From Gigaspora margarita (Eukaryota; Glomeromycota; Glomeromycetes; Diversisporales; Gigasporaceae): a DNA stretch of 64,000 nucleotides. This document shows, in pieces, positions 1 to 12,061 of this stretch; within the stretch, counting starts at the first letter, position 1, and each line of letters starts with the position of its first letter. Both the position numbers and the translations under genes were made by a program. Below the pieces are notes generated by a model. It was not told the DNA's origin. It did no database searches and worked only from the letters and a program-made list of their open reading frames with translations. The stretch is from assembly GCA_009809945.1 (NCBI GenBank), contig WTPW01000195.1, positions 125,317 through 189,316 on the forward strand, read 5' to 3'.

Positions 1-606
1 TATATTACTTAACTCAACTCAAATTCATTCCTGGCTTCAATATGCTTATGATATATGAAAACAGATTTATCATCCATACCATCTTTAGCACTCACTTCTT
101 CTTTGCCAACAAATTAATCAAGCTTCAGAAAAAGATGTGAAACTCTTGTTTCTAAACCTTCACAAGCTATTAAGAGCATTCTGGATCAATATCAACCTCC
201 TGTTCATTTCACTAATATTAAACTTAAAAATCAATTAATAACCAATTCTATTACAATTAAACAACATATTCAACCACATTTTCATAACTGGACATCTTAT
301 AGACCAACAAACCAAACTATTTTTAATAACTTTTGGCAACAACAATATACTCTACTTTCTAATATCAACTCTAGCTAGTATACCTCACTTACTTCTCCTA
401 TTACAGAAGATGAAGTTCTGCAAACAATTGCCAAGCTTCCAAATAGCAAAGCCTGTGGGCCTACAGGCAGAAGCAATAAGATGATCAAACATCTCAGCTA
501 TACTTGTATTATTTCACTTACTGTTTTATTTAACCAATATTTTCTAAAGGTCAAATACCTAAATTATGAAAATATGGAAGAATTTTTCCTATTTCTAAAA
601 ACAATA

Positions 607-854
607 TGGGTGGTCAAAAGTAGAAACCACCCAATTTATTTCTAAGTAAATTTTTTTTAGACTTTAAATTAAAATATCTCAACAACATTAAACCAAACTT
701 GATAAATTTTTTTTATTTTAATTCTACATAGTTATAGAATTAAAATAAAAAAATTTTATTAGGTTTGGTTTAATAGTTGTCAAGATATTTTAATTAAAAT
801 TTTTAAAAAAACTTACTAAAAACAAATTGGGTGGTTTCTACTTTTGACCTCCCA
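607..854. mobile_element. Palindromic MITE with TA target duplication
   Basis: This is a 248-bp element with near-perfect inverted ends: TGGGTGGTCAAAAGTAGAAA at the left matches the reverse complement of the right end, with one mismatch (GGGAGG against GGGTGG). TA flanks both sides (605-606 and 855-856), as in Tc1/mariner-type insertions. The whole element folds into one long hairpin. It has no ORF and interrupts the LINE copy A RT region. Confidence 0.8.
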
Positions 855-1615
855 TATATTTGATGGCAATCTAAATCTTACTCATCCTATTAGCCTTATT
901 GAACATACCCAGAAATTATATACCTAAATCCTTACTAATCGACTCAATCAAGTGTTCTCACAATACTCTATTCTATTACCTTACAACTATGTAGCCCTTT
1001 CAGACAATAGTACTTCTATTTCTATACATATTTTAAAAACTTAATTGAAGACACTAACTGCAACCATAAAGAAATTTGGATTCTATCCCAAGATATGAGC
1101 AAGGCTTATGACTCTGTAAACTTTATCTTACTTAAACAAGCTCTTCACCAACTTGCTTTACCAATTAGTATTATCAATATTCTTACTGATTTACTAGTTA
1201 ATAGGCAAAACCAAGTTATTGCCATCTTGGTCTTACATTATCTTATCAGGTTCAAAATGGTATTGATCAAGGTGAAACTATTACTTCTCTTCTATGGCAG
1301 AGTTATTATGATCCTCTTATTACCTATATTTATACCAACTCATCTAGCTATAGTACTAAAACCTCTTGGATAACAAACCTTAAAAACCATACCAAAGAAA
1401 ATATTAAAACACACTGCTCAGTATTAGCCTATATGGATGATACTTTGTGGATTGCCTCTTCTCATAATGGGCTTGCCAATATAATTTCAATTGCTAAATT
1501 CTTTTATACCATGGCCAATATTCAGGTTAATCTATTCAAATCAATTCTATGAACAAATAGCAATCCAAATAAATATTCTCCTATAACCTTTAATAACCAA
1601 GCCATGCCTCTCTGG

Positions 1616-1854
1616 CCGGGTTGGCACATTTATCCATTAGAGTGAATAGAGAACAACTCCATTGGCATCACTCCATTGCTCCATTGAGAATAATTTGTGA
1701 ACGGAGCCAATGGATGTCAACTAGCTTATAATATAGTATTTTTAATAACTAATAACTAATTCCATTAACTCTATTGGCTCCATTGGTTCCATTAGTTCCA
1801 TTGGCTCCATTGGTTTGCAAATTTTTTAACGGAGTATATCCATTGCCAACCCTG
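1616..1854. mobile_element. hAT-like MITE, CCATTGG-rich, CTCTCTGG duplication
   Basis: This 239-bp insertion in the LINE runs from CCGGGTTGGCA to TGCCAACCCTG and is flanked by a perfect 8-bp duplication CTCTCTGG (1608-1615 and 1855-1862). An 8-bp duplication and a CAGGG-type end are hAT hallmarks. The interior is dominated by repeats of CCATTGG and GGAGCCAATGG. A second, shorter family member is at 16127-16267. The apparent ORF on its minus strand is only the translated repeat. Confidence 0.85.
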
Positions 1855-4698
1855 CTCTCTGGCCATCTCAACAACCTTTTAAATTTCTTGGATATTGGTT
1901 TACACTCAACAACAAGCAAACCCAACAAACACAACTAATATTTGCTAAGACTTCTAAACTAATTAATATTACCAAAACAAAACAAATTACTGATACTCAT
2001 GCTAGATATATTATTAATACTGTGATTATCCCAACTATTGAATATCAACTACAAAATATAGTTCCTAACAGGTCTATATGTAACAAAATTCTTAAACATC
2101 ATATAGGTTTGGTCAAATACAAAACCAAACTTAGTCGAACTATTCCAACTAGTACATTGCTCCACCCTCAAATCTATAATATTAAGAATATCTGGGACAT
2201 TCAACTTTAACATTATATATCTAACTTCATTAAATGATTAAACAATAATGACTTATTTGGAACTACAACCCATATTCGAGTTCAGCAAATCCAAAATAAT
2301 CTTTGGTCACCTACTAGTATCTTTTCACATCCCAATTCTTTGATTAATGGACCTAATAGACATACCACAAATTTTAAAATTATTCTATTGTTTAAACATC
2401 TTAATTGTATAATTAGTCCTAACACAAACTGGTATATCCCTTTTACAATTAAAGAAGGATCTGTATCTTTAGAATCTATTCTATTCTCACACCCAAAATA
2501 CTCTACCTTTAAAAAGCAAATTTGACACCACTATTTTCTCTTTTTGGAACAACTCACTACTTTTGATAACTTATATTTGCTTGACTGGAAATATATTTCA
2601 CCCTGACTTAACAAAATTCCAAAGAAGAGAATTCCTTTATAGTTTACTCTGTTGGAAGATAAAGTCACTAGCCATTCATTTGAATGAACTATATATGCAC
2701 ATTTTAATTTACCACAAGCTAACTATTATAGTTATACTACTGGACATTCATTTAAACATACTAAACCATGGATGGCTAATTACTAATTTGGTTAATCAAA
2801 TTATCTTAGGCAAAGCATGCCGGAAGCATACTACATTAGATTACACTTTAATAATTCATTGGCAATGTTCTATTGAAGAACAATTTACAAGTTTATACCC
2901 ATTATCACCTATTATTACATCCCCATGTTCTAACTGTCCTCTTAATTCAAATACTATTGCAAATAAGTGCACTATTTTTATATCTACTAGTCATGCTACA
3001 AAATTTTTTGGCAGAATTAATTCTGACAAATTAATTAATCTAAATGCAAATCATCTAGATCTTGTTTATTCTATTGCAACCATAAGCCCTATTCATATTC
3101 CACCCTCACCAAATATTGTAATCTCTTCTACATTAATTCCTTCTATATTTCAATCTAGTATTGCACTTGATACTCTTCAATCTATTGCTAATTAAAACTA
3201 CAATTCAACTGAACTCATATTCTATACTGATGAATCTGTTCTCAATCTTAGTAGCTCTCAATGCTCTATGGGCATAGGTTGGATACAGCTACAAAATACT
3301 ACTGTTTTACATACTTTTCAGGTACAAACCAAATTCTGGCCTTGCTCTTTTAAGGCTAAACTTATAGCAATCTTGTCTGCAATCTGTACTGCACCTAGAA
3401 ACTGCAATATTCAAGTTTTTACAGATTCTCAATCTATAATATCCAAATATAACAATCTTATTAGCACTACACCACTCTCTAAATTCTTAAATATTCCATA
3501 TTGGCCTATTTGAAATATACTATTAAACTTTGCAAAATCATATAACCTTAATATTATATTTCACAAAGTTACTGCTCATCAAAACAATGAATTTAATAAC
3601 AAAGCTAATCAACTAGCACATAGCCACCAAATTGCATCTTATCTTATTTTTAACCCATACAATATATATAACCCTCAGCATTCTCTTCTTCTTGATGAGT
3701 TCTCTATTGGACTTTCTATTCAATATAGTATAAGAACAATATGCTATGCACATATAACTGCACTCTAGTCATCACAGAACCGCATCCAGAAATGGATAGC
3801 TATCTCTCAACATATTAACTGGAATGCAACTTGGCTTTACATTAATAATAATCAAAAAATTTGTAACTTCTCTTATAGTTTTCAATATTTAGCCCTTAAA
3901 TTATTTAGAGTTAAGTTACTCTTAGATGATCTTCTAGCCCCACATGTTCTACACAAAAGAAACCTTGCATACTCTAATATCGGCCATATATGCCACAATG
4001 CAAGTAATATACTACATTGGGCTATTTGTTCCTCTTCTGAACTACTGTATAATATTATAAAAAACTCAATACATACTACTTTAAACTCTAGCAAACTAGA
4101 GATTTTACAAGCTAATGCTGAAAATCTCTATAACCAAATTATAAATCTGGATAGTTTTCAGATCCATCATTTTTCAAACAGACCTCCTTTACTTTCTACT
4201 TTATCAGGTTTTATTCCCTTTTAAATCATACATACAATATATGAATATCCCCTATCTATAAAAGCTGCTAGTTCTTTTACTATTTAACTACTTCTTAATA
4301 TTAATCAACAAATCTATACAAACATTTGGATCCCCTATTGTATTTCTAGTTCTCTATATTTTCACAACTCCCCCAAGATAATACTCTACTAACTCATGCA
4401 ATGTTAAATAACCCCTCTAATAACAATGAGCTTACTATACAAACTTCTATTCATAAAATTGAAACATGGCTTTCCAAATGGATTAAATACTCAATACACT
4501 TCTCTGACATTCTTTCATATAACCAAATCTAGATGAGCCTTGGCCACTCTGGTAGGTTTAGGCTGCAGATAAGTATTTAAAATATTTAGATATATGTCTG
4601 AGTTTTTACTTTTACAATAGATTTAAGTGATAAAAGTTTTTGTTTGTAAAAAGTTTCTATTAAATTTAATAAAGAAAAAGCATAGTCTCACCTTTAAC

Positions 4699-4737
<39 letters not shown>

Positions 4738-5439
4738 TAGAAGAAGAAAAACAAGAAATTAATTACTCTATGTAATATAACAACACAAAGTCCTACTGAT
4801 ATTATATATGACCCACAATTATTTTACTAGAGCTTATTTTGAAACAAAAAAGATGTTTGAGAAATCTGTAAATAATATATGTTTTTTAAAATGCCAAAGT
4901 TGAAACTTTATTTAAGTAAAAATAATAAATTTATATTTAAAGATTTCAGAACTACATTTGTATTACTGTAAACAAGCACCCAATGTGACATTATACCTTA
5001 GTAGTAAGTAGCTTGATATTTTAAAAATATTAGAAAAGAAGATTCCAATAATATAGTATAGAAGAAGGTTAAATTGTGAGTTAGGTGTATTAAGTATAGA
5101 GTAAAGAAATTAAATATGAAGGTTTTTCATAGTTGGAAGATTATTAGTTAGTATTTTAAAATATCAAAACATAGTATCCAATTGATTTCAACTATATTTT
5201 TAAATATTTTGAGAGTAGACCAGAAGTATAGTTTTTGTATAGTATATATATTTTTGATAATAGATATAATATTCCAGTTTTTGTTTTGTATAGATTTAAA
5301 AAGGTATAATTGTTTTAGGTTTTTGATTGCAGTATTGTTATCTAAATGGATATTTATATAAATATTATTCAGAGTTGCAAGAAGAAAAGAAATAATTGCT
5401 TCAAGTTCAGTTTGTATTGTGTTAGAATATGGAGTAGTA

Positions 5440-5897
5440 AGGACCTCAAAATATACATAGATAGGTCAGGTTAATTATAAATTACTAAAAATAGAAAGAT
5501 CTGCAAAAAACCTCCAAAATAAGGAATGTCTAAAGCAGAGTAGATTCTTATAATATATTTTATTGAATTAACTTTAGGGTTAGGATCATCTTAAGTCTAA
5601 AATAAAAAGGTTTTAGATTACAATATATAAGCAAAATTGTCTTCCTGACATTTTTAATTAAAACACCAAAGTAGATTTAGACTACCATTTTTTGTATTTT
5701 TCAAAATTTTCGCTTCTCTTTTTTGTTTGCTTCACCAAAGATCATCAAAATTCGATGATTTGATTGGCCAATTGTCACATGATTCTACTCCACTTTAGAC
5801 GGCCCCTAAAATAAGCAAAAATAGAAAAAATCTGTATAAAAACCCCCAAAAATAAGCAAACTAATACCTGAACTATCTATGTATATTTTGGGGTTCT
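5440..5897. mobile_element. AGGACCC-family MITE carrying a nested MITE
   Basis: The ends AGGACCTCAAAATATACATA and its inverted partner are flanked by a perfect 8-bp duplication GAGTAGTA (5432-5439 and 5898-5905). It is the same family as the 179-bp elements at 37468, 42728 and 51273. This copy is 458 bp long because another element (5524-5807) inserted into it. It has no coding capacity. An 8-bp duplication suggests hAT- or P-type mobilisation. Confidence 0.88.
5524..5807. mobile_element. Nested MITE with GTCTAAAG ends
   Basis: This 284-bp insertion sits inside the 5440-5897 MITE. Its ends share GTCTAAAG followed by a GAGTAGA-like stretch in inverted orientation, and AAAATAAG is duplicated on both sides (5516-5523 and 5808-5815). 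It has no ORF. Because it lies inside another MITE, it is the younger of the two. Confidence 0.75.
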
Positions 5898-6061
5898 GAG
5901 TAGTAGCTGCATTAATTTAATAGAAGTATTGTTTTTATGAATCCATCCAATACCAGATTTGATGTTTGATGATTGTAGTTTTGTATTGAAGTATCAGTAT
6001 AAAAGTGAAGTTCTTGTGAGTTAAGGTTTTGAATAAGTGGTAGAAGGTTAATAAGTTGATG

Positions 6062-6388
6062 TTAATAGGTAGTTTTATTGGTTAAATAGTACATAAGTTG
6101 TATTTCTTTTATAGAAATATAAATTTGTGGTAAAGATGAAGAAGAAGTTGTAGTATGAGTAAAATTAAATATATGGATTATGACAAGAATTTCTTTGTAA
6201 TCTATTTGAATATATGTTGGATTACTAAATTTGCTAATTTGATTATAGAGAAGATTAAATAAAGAAAGAATATTTGAGAGTAGAGAGATATTAGATAGCA
6301 GTTGTATAAAATCTAAATCTAAGGATTTATACAATATGTTGTAGTTTTTGAAAAAGAAGTTTGATATAACTAGGTAAATGCATAGCAT
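6062..6388 (-). pseudogene. LINE copy C fragment upstream of RNase H
   Basis: This is a 108-residue open stretch on the minus strand, low in complexity and rich in Asn, Leu, Ile and Tyr. By position it corresponds to the linker between RT and RNase H of copy C: the RNase H block (about 5930-6010) follows directly on the minus strand. I see no catalytic motif within it. It is a leftover of LINE ORF2 rather than a separate gene. Confidence 0.45.
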
Positions 6389-6559
6389 TGTTTGTCTGAA
6401 GCCAAATATTTATATAAATATAATAATTAAAAAGTTTGCTATTTATTAGGTAAAAGCATAGTATTGTTTGTCTATAACTCACTTTTATTTCTTGTACTAT
6501 AAATTTTATATATGCTCTAATTTATCAGATATTATGTAATATTTTTTATGATTTTAAAA

Positions 6560-7830
6560 AAAATTTTATCAAAATTTTACTAATAGATTATAATTTTGGG
6601 TTCCAAATAAACTTATTTAAAATATTATTATATACTATAATAATGTATTTTTGCATGCTGAGAAAGTTTATTTAGTGCCCAAAGTCATATTTCATTAGTA
6701 AAATTTTGCATAATACAGAATTATTTATTTTTTTATTAATAAAAATATAGAAAATTCTGCANTATGCAAAATTTTGCTAATGAATAATAAATTTAAGCTC
6801 TAATTAAACTTGTTNAACACTAAAATATACATTATCTTGGTATATATTCTTTTAATTTTCTTAATTTTTAAATAAAGATGAGCAAAATGCACTTTTGATA
6901 AAAATTTACCAATTTTACTCATCTTTATTTCAAAATTTAAAAAAAGTTAAATAATTATATACTAAAATAATGTAGAATTTAGTTTTAAACAAACTTAATT
7001 AGGGCTCTAAGTTATAATTCATTAGTAAAATTTTGCATGATGCTGAATTTTCTATATTTTTATTAATAAAAATATAGAAAATTCTGTATCATGCAAAATT
7101 TTACTAATTAATTATAACATTAAGCCCTATGTAAACTTGTTCAGCACTAAAAACTACATTCTGGCAGCATATAATTATTTAATATTTTTTAATATTTGAA
7201 ATAAATATGAGTAAAATTGGTAAATTTTCATCAAAATGTAATATTGCACATCTGTATTTGAAAATTTATTAAAATCAAACAAATATATACCGATATAGTG
7301 TATCTTTTGGTGCTGAACAAGTTTACTTAGAGCTCAAAGTTATAATTTATTAGTACAAAGTTGCATAATTCTGAATTTTCTATATTTTTATTAATAAAAA
7401 TATAGAAAAATCCACATAATGCAAAATTATACTAATGTATTATAACTTTGAGCTCTATGTAAACTTGTTCAGCACTAAAAAATACACTATATCGGTATAT
7501 ATCGTTTATTTTTTTTAAATTTTCAAACAAAGCTGAGCAATATTACATTTTGATGAAAATTTACCAATTTTACTCATCTTTATTTCAAAAATTGAAAAAA
7601 TTAAATTAATTATATGCTGTCATGATGTAGTTTTTAGTGCTGAACAACTTTACTTAGAGCTTCATTTTATAATTCATTAGTAAAATTTTGCATGATACAG
7701 AATTTTCTATATTTTTATTAATAAAAATATAGAAAATTCAGCATCATGCAAAATTTACTAATGAATTATAACTTTAACCCCTAAGTAAACTTGCTCAGCA
7801 TCAAAAATATGCCATTATAGTATATATTTG
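6560..7830. repeat. Tandem array of palindromic units, period about 327 bp
   Basis: Four units each contain a long inverted repeat centred on TTATTAATAA at about 6740, 7065, 7393 and 7721, giving a period near 327 bp. Each arm runs from an AAGTTTACTTAG-like edge through AATTCATTAGTAAAATTTTG to the AATTTTCTATATTTTTATTA centre. Arms are joined by an AT-rich linker of roughly 130 bp containing TTTACCAATTTTACTCATC. Every unit could form a hairpin of about 90 bp per arm. Related hairpins lie at 30020-30560 and 50080-50870. Confidence 0.8.
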
Positions 7831-7839
7831 TATTTATAT

Positions 7840-8390
7840 AAATTTTCTGATCACAGGATCCAAAGATCAATAAAGATTTATCAATCATTTAAGAACTTGT
7901 TTATATATAAAAATAAATTTATTAAATGATTGATAAATCTTTATCGATCTTAGGAGTCTGTGATTGGAATTTGACAGTTTTTAGCTTGTTATAATCGTCT
8001 CACTGAGACGAATATTTTGGTGGTTAATTTATTCAAAACGGCCCAGTATATCAAAAGTTATTCAATAGTAAAGAAATTTACTTAGTAGTGAACGATCTTG
8101 GAATCCTGTTATTGGATTTTAATGATTTCGGGCTTGTTAGAATCGTCTTATTGAGATGAACATTTTGATAGTTAAATCATCCAAAATGGACTGGTAGATC
8201 AAAAGTTATTAACAATTTCATAAATTGGCCAATTAAAATAATTTAAAAATCATATGAGTGGACAGACGGAAAGTGCAAAGTTGCGTTTTTGATATTTTAA
8301 TATATGATGCGTCAAGAAAGTAACTTTTGTATCATGATACGCAGAAACTAAAGGTCCTATGCTTCGCTTCGGACAATAAGAAGAGATTAT
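7840..8390. repeat. DNA-transposon debris with two copies of a 120-bp module
   Basis: This holds an inverted repeat around 7850-7955 (GATTGATAAATCTTTAT arms). Two direct copies of a conserved module follow, at 7950-8065 and 8098-8213; it contains TTTTAATGATTTCGGGCTTG and TAGATCAAAAGTTATT. The block ends with a palindromic TATCATGATA and CTTCGCTTCGGAC. It is probably the terminal part of a non-autonomous DNA element inserted in LINE copy C. I could not fix its left end. Confidence 0.5.
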
Positions 8391-9199
8391 TATTAGAATT
8401 GTAGTATATTTGTTTAAGTAAGAAGGGATTAGAAGTTATTAAAAGAGAAAGAAGATATGTTGTATTAATAAAGGAGTTAATTGAGGAAAGCAAAAATAAG
8501 ACCAAATAGTTGTAATTGTATTATTTTGTATAAAATAGAGAATATTTAAAAACTATAATTGATGACCTTTAGTGGGTTTGTAATGTGCAAGTAAATATTA
8601 ATCCATAGAAGAAAATATTTATTGTTTGAAGTCATAATTTGTTCAATAAATGTAAACAGTTATTTTTCAAACTATTAATTATAGACACTTGTGGTTTTGA
8701 AAAAAGTATATTATAGATTAGATATATATTAGAGAAGAAATCCAAAAAATGAGAATTAAGTAAAAGATTTGATAATGTAATAGACTATTTGTAAAAGTTA
8801 AAAGATAAGTGTAAAGTTTTTAGTTTTATGACTATGGGTAATAAGTAAGTTTTGGGTGAGATTGAAAACCCATATTTTGACTAACTATGATTTAATTTGA
8901 ATAAGACCAATCTTATTAAAAATTAGACTTGAGTTAAAAATATGTTCAATATTAGTAGCACTTGTTTTTTGGATCAAATTGTTAAGGGTAAATTAAATGT
9001 TATAGGATTAGTAAGGACTATGTTGTTGGTGTTTTTAGCAAAGAAAAGTATTTTTGGGTTTGAATAGTAAAAAAAATAATATAGTTTGTTTGAAGATTAT
9101 TGTGAATAATACATATTTGTAGAAGATATTCAATAGAGAGTTAGAGTTTAAGATTAAAAAGTAATGAAATTTGTGAATATATAAGTTCTTTGTATTTTA

Positions 9200-10560
9200 T
9201 TAAGCAAAAAAAGTTTTCATTTTTGTTAACAATTGCATAAATTTTGGTATAGTTGAACCATTTCTATCAAAATAGATACCTAAGTATCTAATGATATCAT
9301 TAGATTTTCTGAATAAGATAGATTAATTATTTAATAAAAAAGAAGTTGTTTAAAATTTGTAAAATTTAGATCAAATATGAAGTAAGTCTAATTTTAAGAG
9401 TTAACTTCTATATTGTTAATTTTATAGAGTCCAAATATGTCATTAAGAATATTTTGCATAGTTTTATAGTTTTTACAAGCCATGTTGTATCATCTATATA
9501 GTAATAGTAGAATTAAAGTACTATAGTTTGCAACACCTAAAGACTAAAATAATTTCAAAAATTAATAGCTCATAACACAGAAAAGATATTAAAAAAAGAA
9601 AGCCACTATATTGTAGCCAAGTTAATTTGATACAACTTAGCAGCTTTATTTTGAAAATAATTATTATATATTCTTGATCTATAAAATTTTAAATGTGTTC
9701 AATTTTTATAAGATATGTTAAAAAATTAACAAAAATAGGAAATTACATGTTTTGGCCTTTGTTTATTGGCTAATTTTCAAAAAAATTTGCTAATTAATAA
9801 AATTTTAGCTATTAAAAAAATTTTTTAACCAATCAAAATACAAGAAATCAACAAAACATCAAAATTCATTATACATTTTTTCAAAATGGGACAAATTATG
9901 CATTTTAGTCTTTAGGTGTCATGCACTATAGTAGTAGTATTAGCAATTATATCAAGAGGAGATAGTAAAGCAATTTTGAGTAAATGGTTTGGTATTTTTG
10001 GTAAATAAAGATAAGGATTGGGTTATAGTAAATTTTGAAAGTAAAGAAGAGTAAGTCTCTCCTTGTTCTATTCCAGATTGAATACTAATAGGAGAAGTGA
10101 GACCATAAGTAGTAATAATTCTTGCATGTCTTGATAAGTGTAGTTCAGTAATTAGATTGATTTTTGAACTAGAAATGCCAATTTTTTGCAAGTATCTTGA
10201 AGGTGTAAGATATTAATCTTGTCAAAAGCTTTGAACATATCTTGAAAAAGAATTCAAGCTTCTTTGTTGTTATTTTATAGTATTAGTAGGTTATGAGGAT
10301 TTGTATAGGAATATGAGTAGAAGAGTTTTTAGAAGTAGCAAAATTTAGATCAGATAGAAGATAGTTGTTAGAGATAATTTGATCAAGTCATTTAATAAAA
10401 ATTTTAGTAAAGGTTTTTTTTGAAAAGTTCAATAATTGAAATTGAACAGATTTGATTAAATATAAAATCCCAATTAGAATTTTTTGGAATAAGAAATATA
10501 TTAGAAAATTTCCAATCTATAGGAACTTTTAAAGTTGGAACATTTGTTAATAAGTTTTTT
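9200..10560 (-). pseudogene. LINE copy C reverse transcriptase remnant
   Basis: The minus strand carries YIDDTTW at about 9482-9502, the RT catalytic motif with both Asp present. GIEQGET lies near 10055-10075 within the open piece 9952-10191. A fingers-like segment with WKFSNIFLIPK lies at 10404-10560. These match the copy A and copy B motifs in order and spacing once the MITE at 9521-9931 and the SINE at 10569-10880 are set aside. The frame is broken repeatedly. What it did is copy LINE RNA at the target site; it cannot do so now. Confidence 0.7.
9521..9931. mobile_element. MITE with CTATAG ends and TA duplication
   Basis: This is a 411-bp element whose ends CTATAGTTTGCAACACCTAA and the inverted CTATAGTGCATGACACCTAA agree at 15 of 20 positions. 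TA lies on both sides (9519-9520 and 9932-9933). The interior is AT-rich without an ORF. It interrupts LINE copy C just downstream of the RT catalytic motif. Confidence 0.75.
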
Positions 10561-10568
10561 AAAGAGTG

Positions 10569-10880
10569 TTTTTTTTTTTTTGGTTTCAAAGTGCCTGCTT
10601 GGGGCATAGGATTTTTTTAGTTTACACATTGGAAAGTTACACTTGGATGAGAGTACAACTAGCCACATGTACACTTTTGGTGTCTAATTTAAGTGGTCCG
10701 CCTGAAGGTTCTACACTAGATGCCATACTTGCAACCCAACTATGGGAATTGCCTATTTAAAACCTCTGATCTTCAGCTCCTTGACAAATCTCAACTGTTT
10801 TACTGGTATCTGCATTACATAAGTCAGTCAGAACCCCAGATCATTTACTGCCATAGCCCTTAGGACTAGTTTATTCTCAC
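10569..10880 (-). mobile_element. SINE with 13-bp target duplication
   Basis: This 312-bp insertion reads on the minus strand and ends in a poly(A) seen as T at 10569-10581. It is bounded by a perfect 13-bp direct repeat TTTTTAAAGAGTG (10556-10568 and 10881-10893). The composition is clearly less AT-rich than the host LINE. A TGGCAGTAAATGATC-like A box and GGTTCTGAC-like B box lie near its 5' end but are spaced too tightly for a normal tRNA head, so the promoter origin is open. The open stretch 10566-10760 on the other strand is not a gene. Confidence 0.8.
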
Positions 10881-12061
10881 TTTTTAAAGAGTGTTTGTAC
10901 TTTGTAGCTAGTATATTTGATAAGTTTATAACAGATTTTAGAGGAACCTGCTGCTTTTTGGTTTGGAAGGTTAATTAAAATATTTTGCAATTCTTGATCT
11001 GTGATATTTTGATGTTTTGTAATAATTTATAATAGTGTTCTTCATATTCAGGATATGTTTTATAGAGATAGTAAAATTCAGAAGAGAGTAAAATTGGTAA
11101 AAGTAGTTTTTCTTTAAAGTATTTAGTAAAATGATTATTAATTACTTTAAGAATTTTGTCCTGTTCTGTAAGGAGTGAATTTTTAAGAAATAGTCTATTA
11201 ATATGTATATTATTGTTTTTTTAAGAATTTTTTTGTAAAAAAATTTTGGTGCTTTAAAAAAAAATGGTTGTGGCTTTCAATTTTTTGTTAAATTTCTTTA
11301 TAGGTAATTTGTTATTGTTGGATATTAAGAGCAGTTTTCATTTATTAAAATTCTTCTTTAATTTGTGATAAAGTAGGTACTAATAGTTGAAATAGATAGT
11401 AAGAGTATTGCGAATCTTATTTTTCACAAAGTGGGATAAAATTGGATAAAATTGGATAAGAAGATAAAATTTTTAAAATATTGTATTTCTTTAAATCTGT
11501 AGAAAAAAAATGTATGGTTTGATGAGAAAGTTTCTTTGATTTCTTTAATAGTATTAGTTTTGTGAAAAGAAATACTTGGTAGCAGCTTTAATGAGAGTTT
11601 TTTGTTAGCTAGTTTTGGTTATTAATTTGATCTATTTGTGTGTGTAGTTTTTGCAAATTGAGTATAGAGTTTGAATTACATATTTTTCTAAATTTTTTTT
11701 GGAGCAATTTTTTCAAAGAATTTTATTTTTTTTATGTTGTTTGCATAGTTTTGGTTTGTTAATTATAACAGATAGTTCTAGTGTAATAGTATTGTAATCT
11801 GATTCAAAAAGACTGTTTGAGAGAATATTTGTGTAGTCGATATTTGTAATACTCAGATTAGTTCAAATTTGATCCATTCTGCTCTGAACATTTGCACATT
11901 GAAATGTAAAATTTTGGGAATTAAAAAAAGAAACAGTAAATATCTCGATATTGTGACTAATAAAAGATTAAAGAGTTGAATTTCAGGAATTGATGTCTTT
12001 TTAGAAGGAAATTGATCAATTTGAAAATTGGAAACACTATTAAAGTTTCTTAAACTATATA

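Larger units (their letters stand above)
1..4380 (+). pseudogene. LINE ORF2 remnant: reverse transcriptase and RNase H
   Basis: ORF2 of the LINE would copy its RNA at the target site. The RT is recognised by QDMSKAYDSVN at 1089-1121, GIDQGET at 1259-1279 and the catalytic YMDDTLW at 1430-1450; both active-site Asp are kept. RNase H follows at about 3215-3640, with FYTDES near 3219, KAKL at 3352-3363 (Lys where the family usually has the catalytic Glu), TDSQS near 3418 and a KVTAH block near 3565. In the last block, ANQLA stands where ADQLA is expected, so the final catalytic Asp reads as Asn. A Cys/His zinc-like stretch lies near 3980-4030. The longest open pieces are 1095-1373 and 2563-3195. 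Reading needs several frames, so this is a pseudogene. Confidence 0.85.
1..4735 (+). mobile_element. LINE copy A, 3' part, ends in poly(A)
   Basis: This is a non-LTR retrotransposon on the plus strand whose 5' part lies outside the window. It holds the end of the endonuclease-to-RT linker, reverse transcriptase, RNase H and a C-terminal Cys/His stretch. A 3' UTR with AATAAA near 4668 follows, then about 33 A at 4703-4735. The block just before the tail (about 4530-4560) reappears in reverse complement at 52750-52790 in copy B, so both belong to one family. Two MITEs sit inside (607-854 and 1616-1854). Many stops and frame changes show that it is dead. Confidence 0.9.

Noticed and set aside
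6560-7830. Regularly spaced repeats that might suggest a CRISPR array
   Set aside because: The repeat unit is about 327 bp and itself palindromic, with no 30-bp repeat and spacer layout. The setting is a eukaryotic transposon region.
10566-10760. 64-residue plus-strand ORF
   Set aside because: It is antisense to the SINE and starts in its poly(A).
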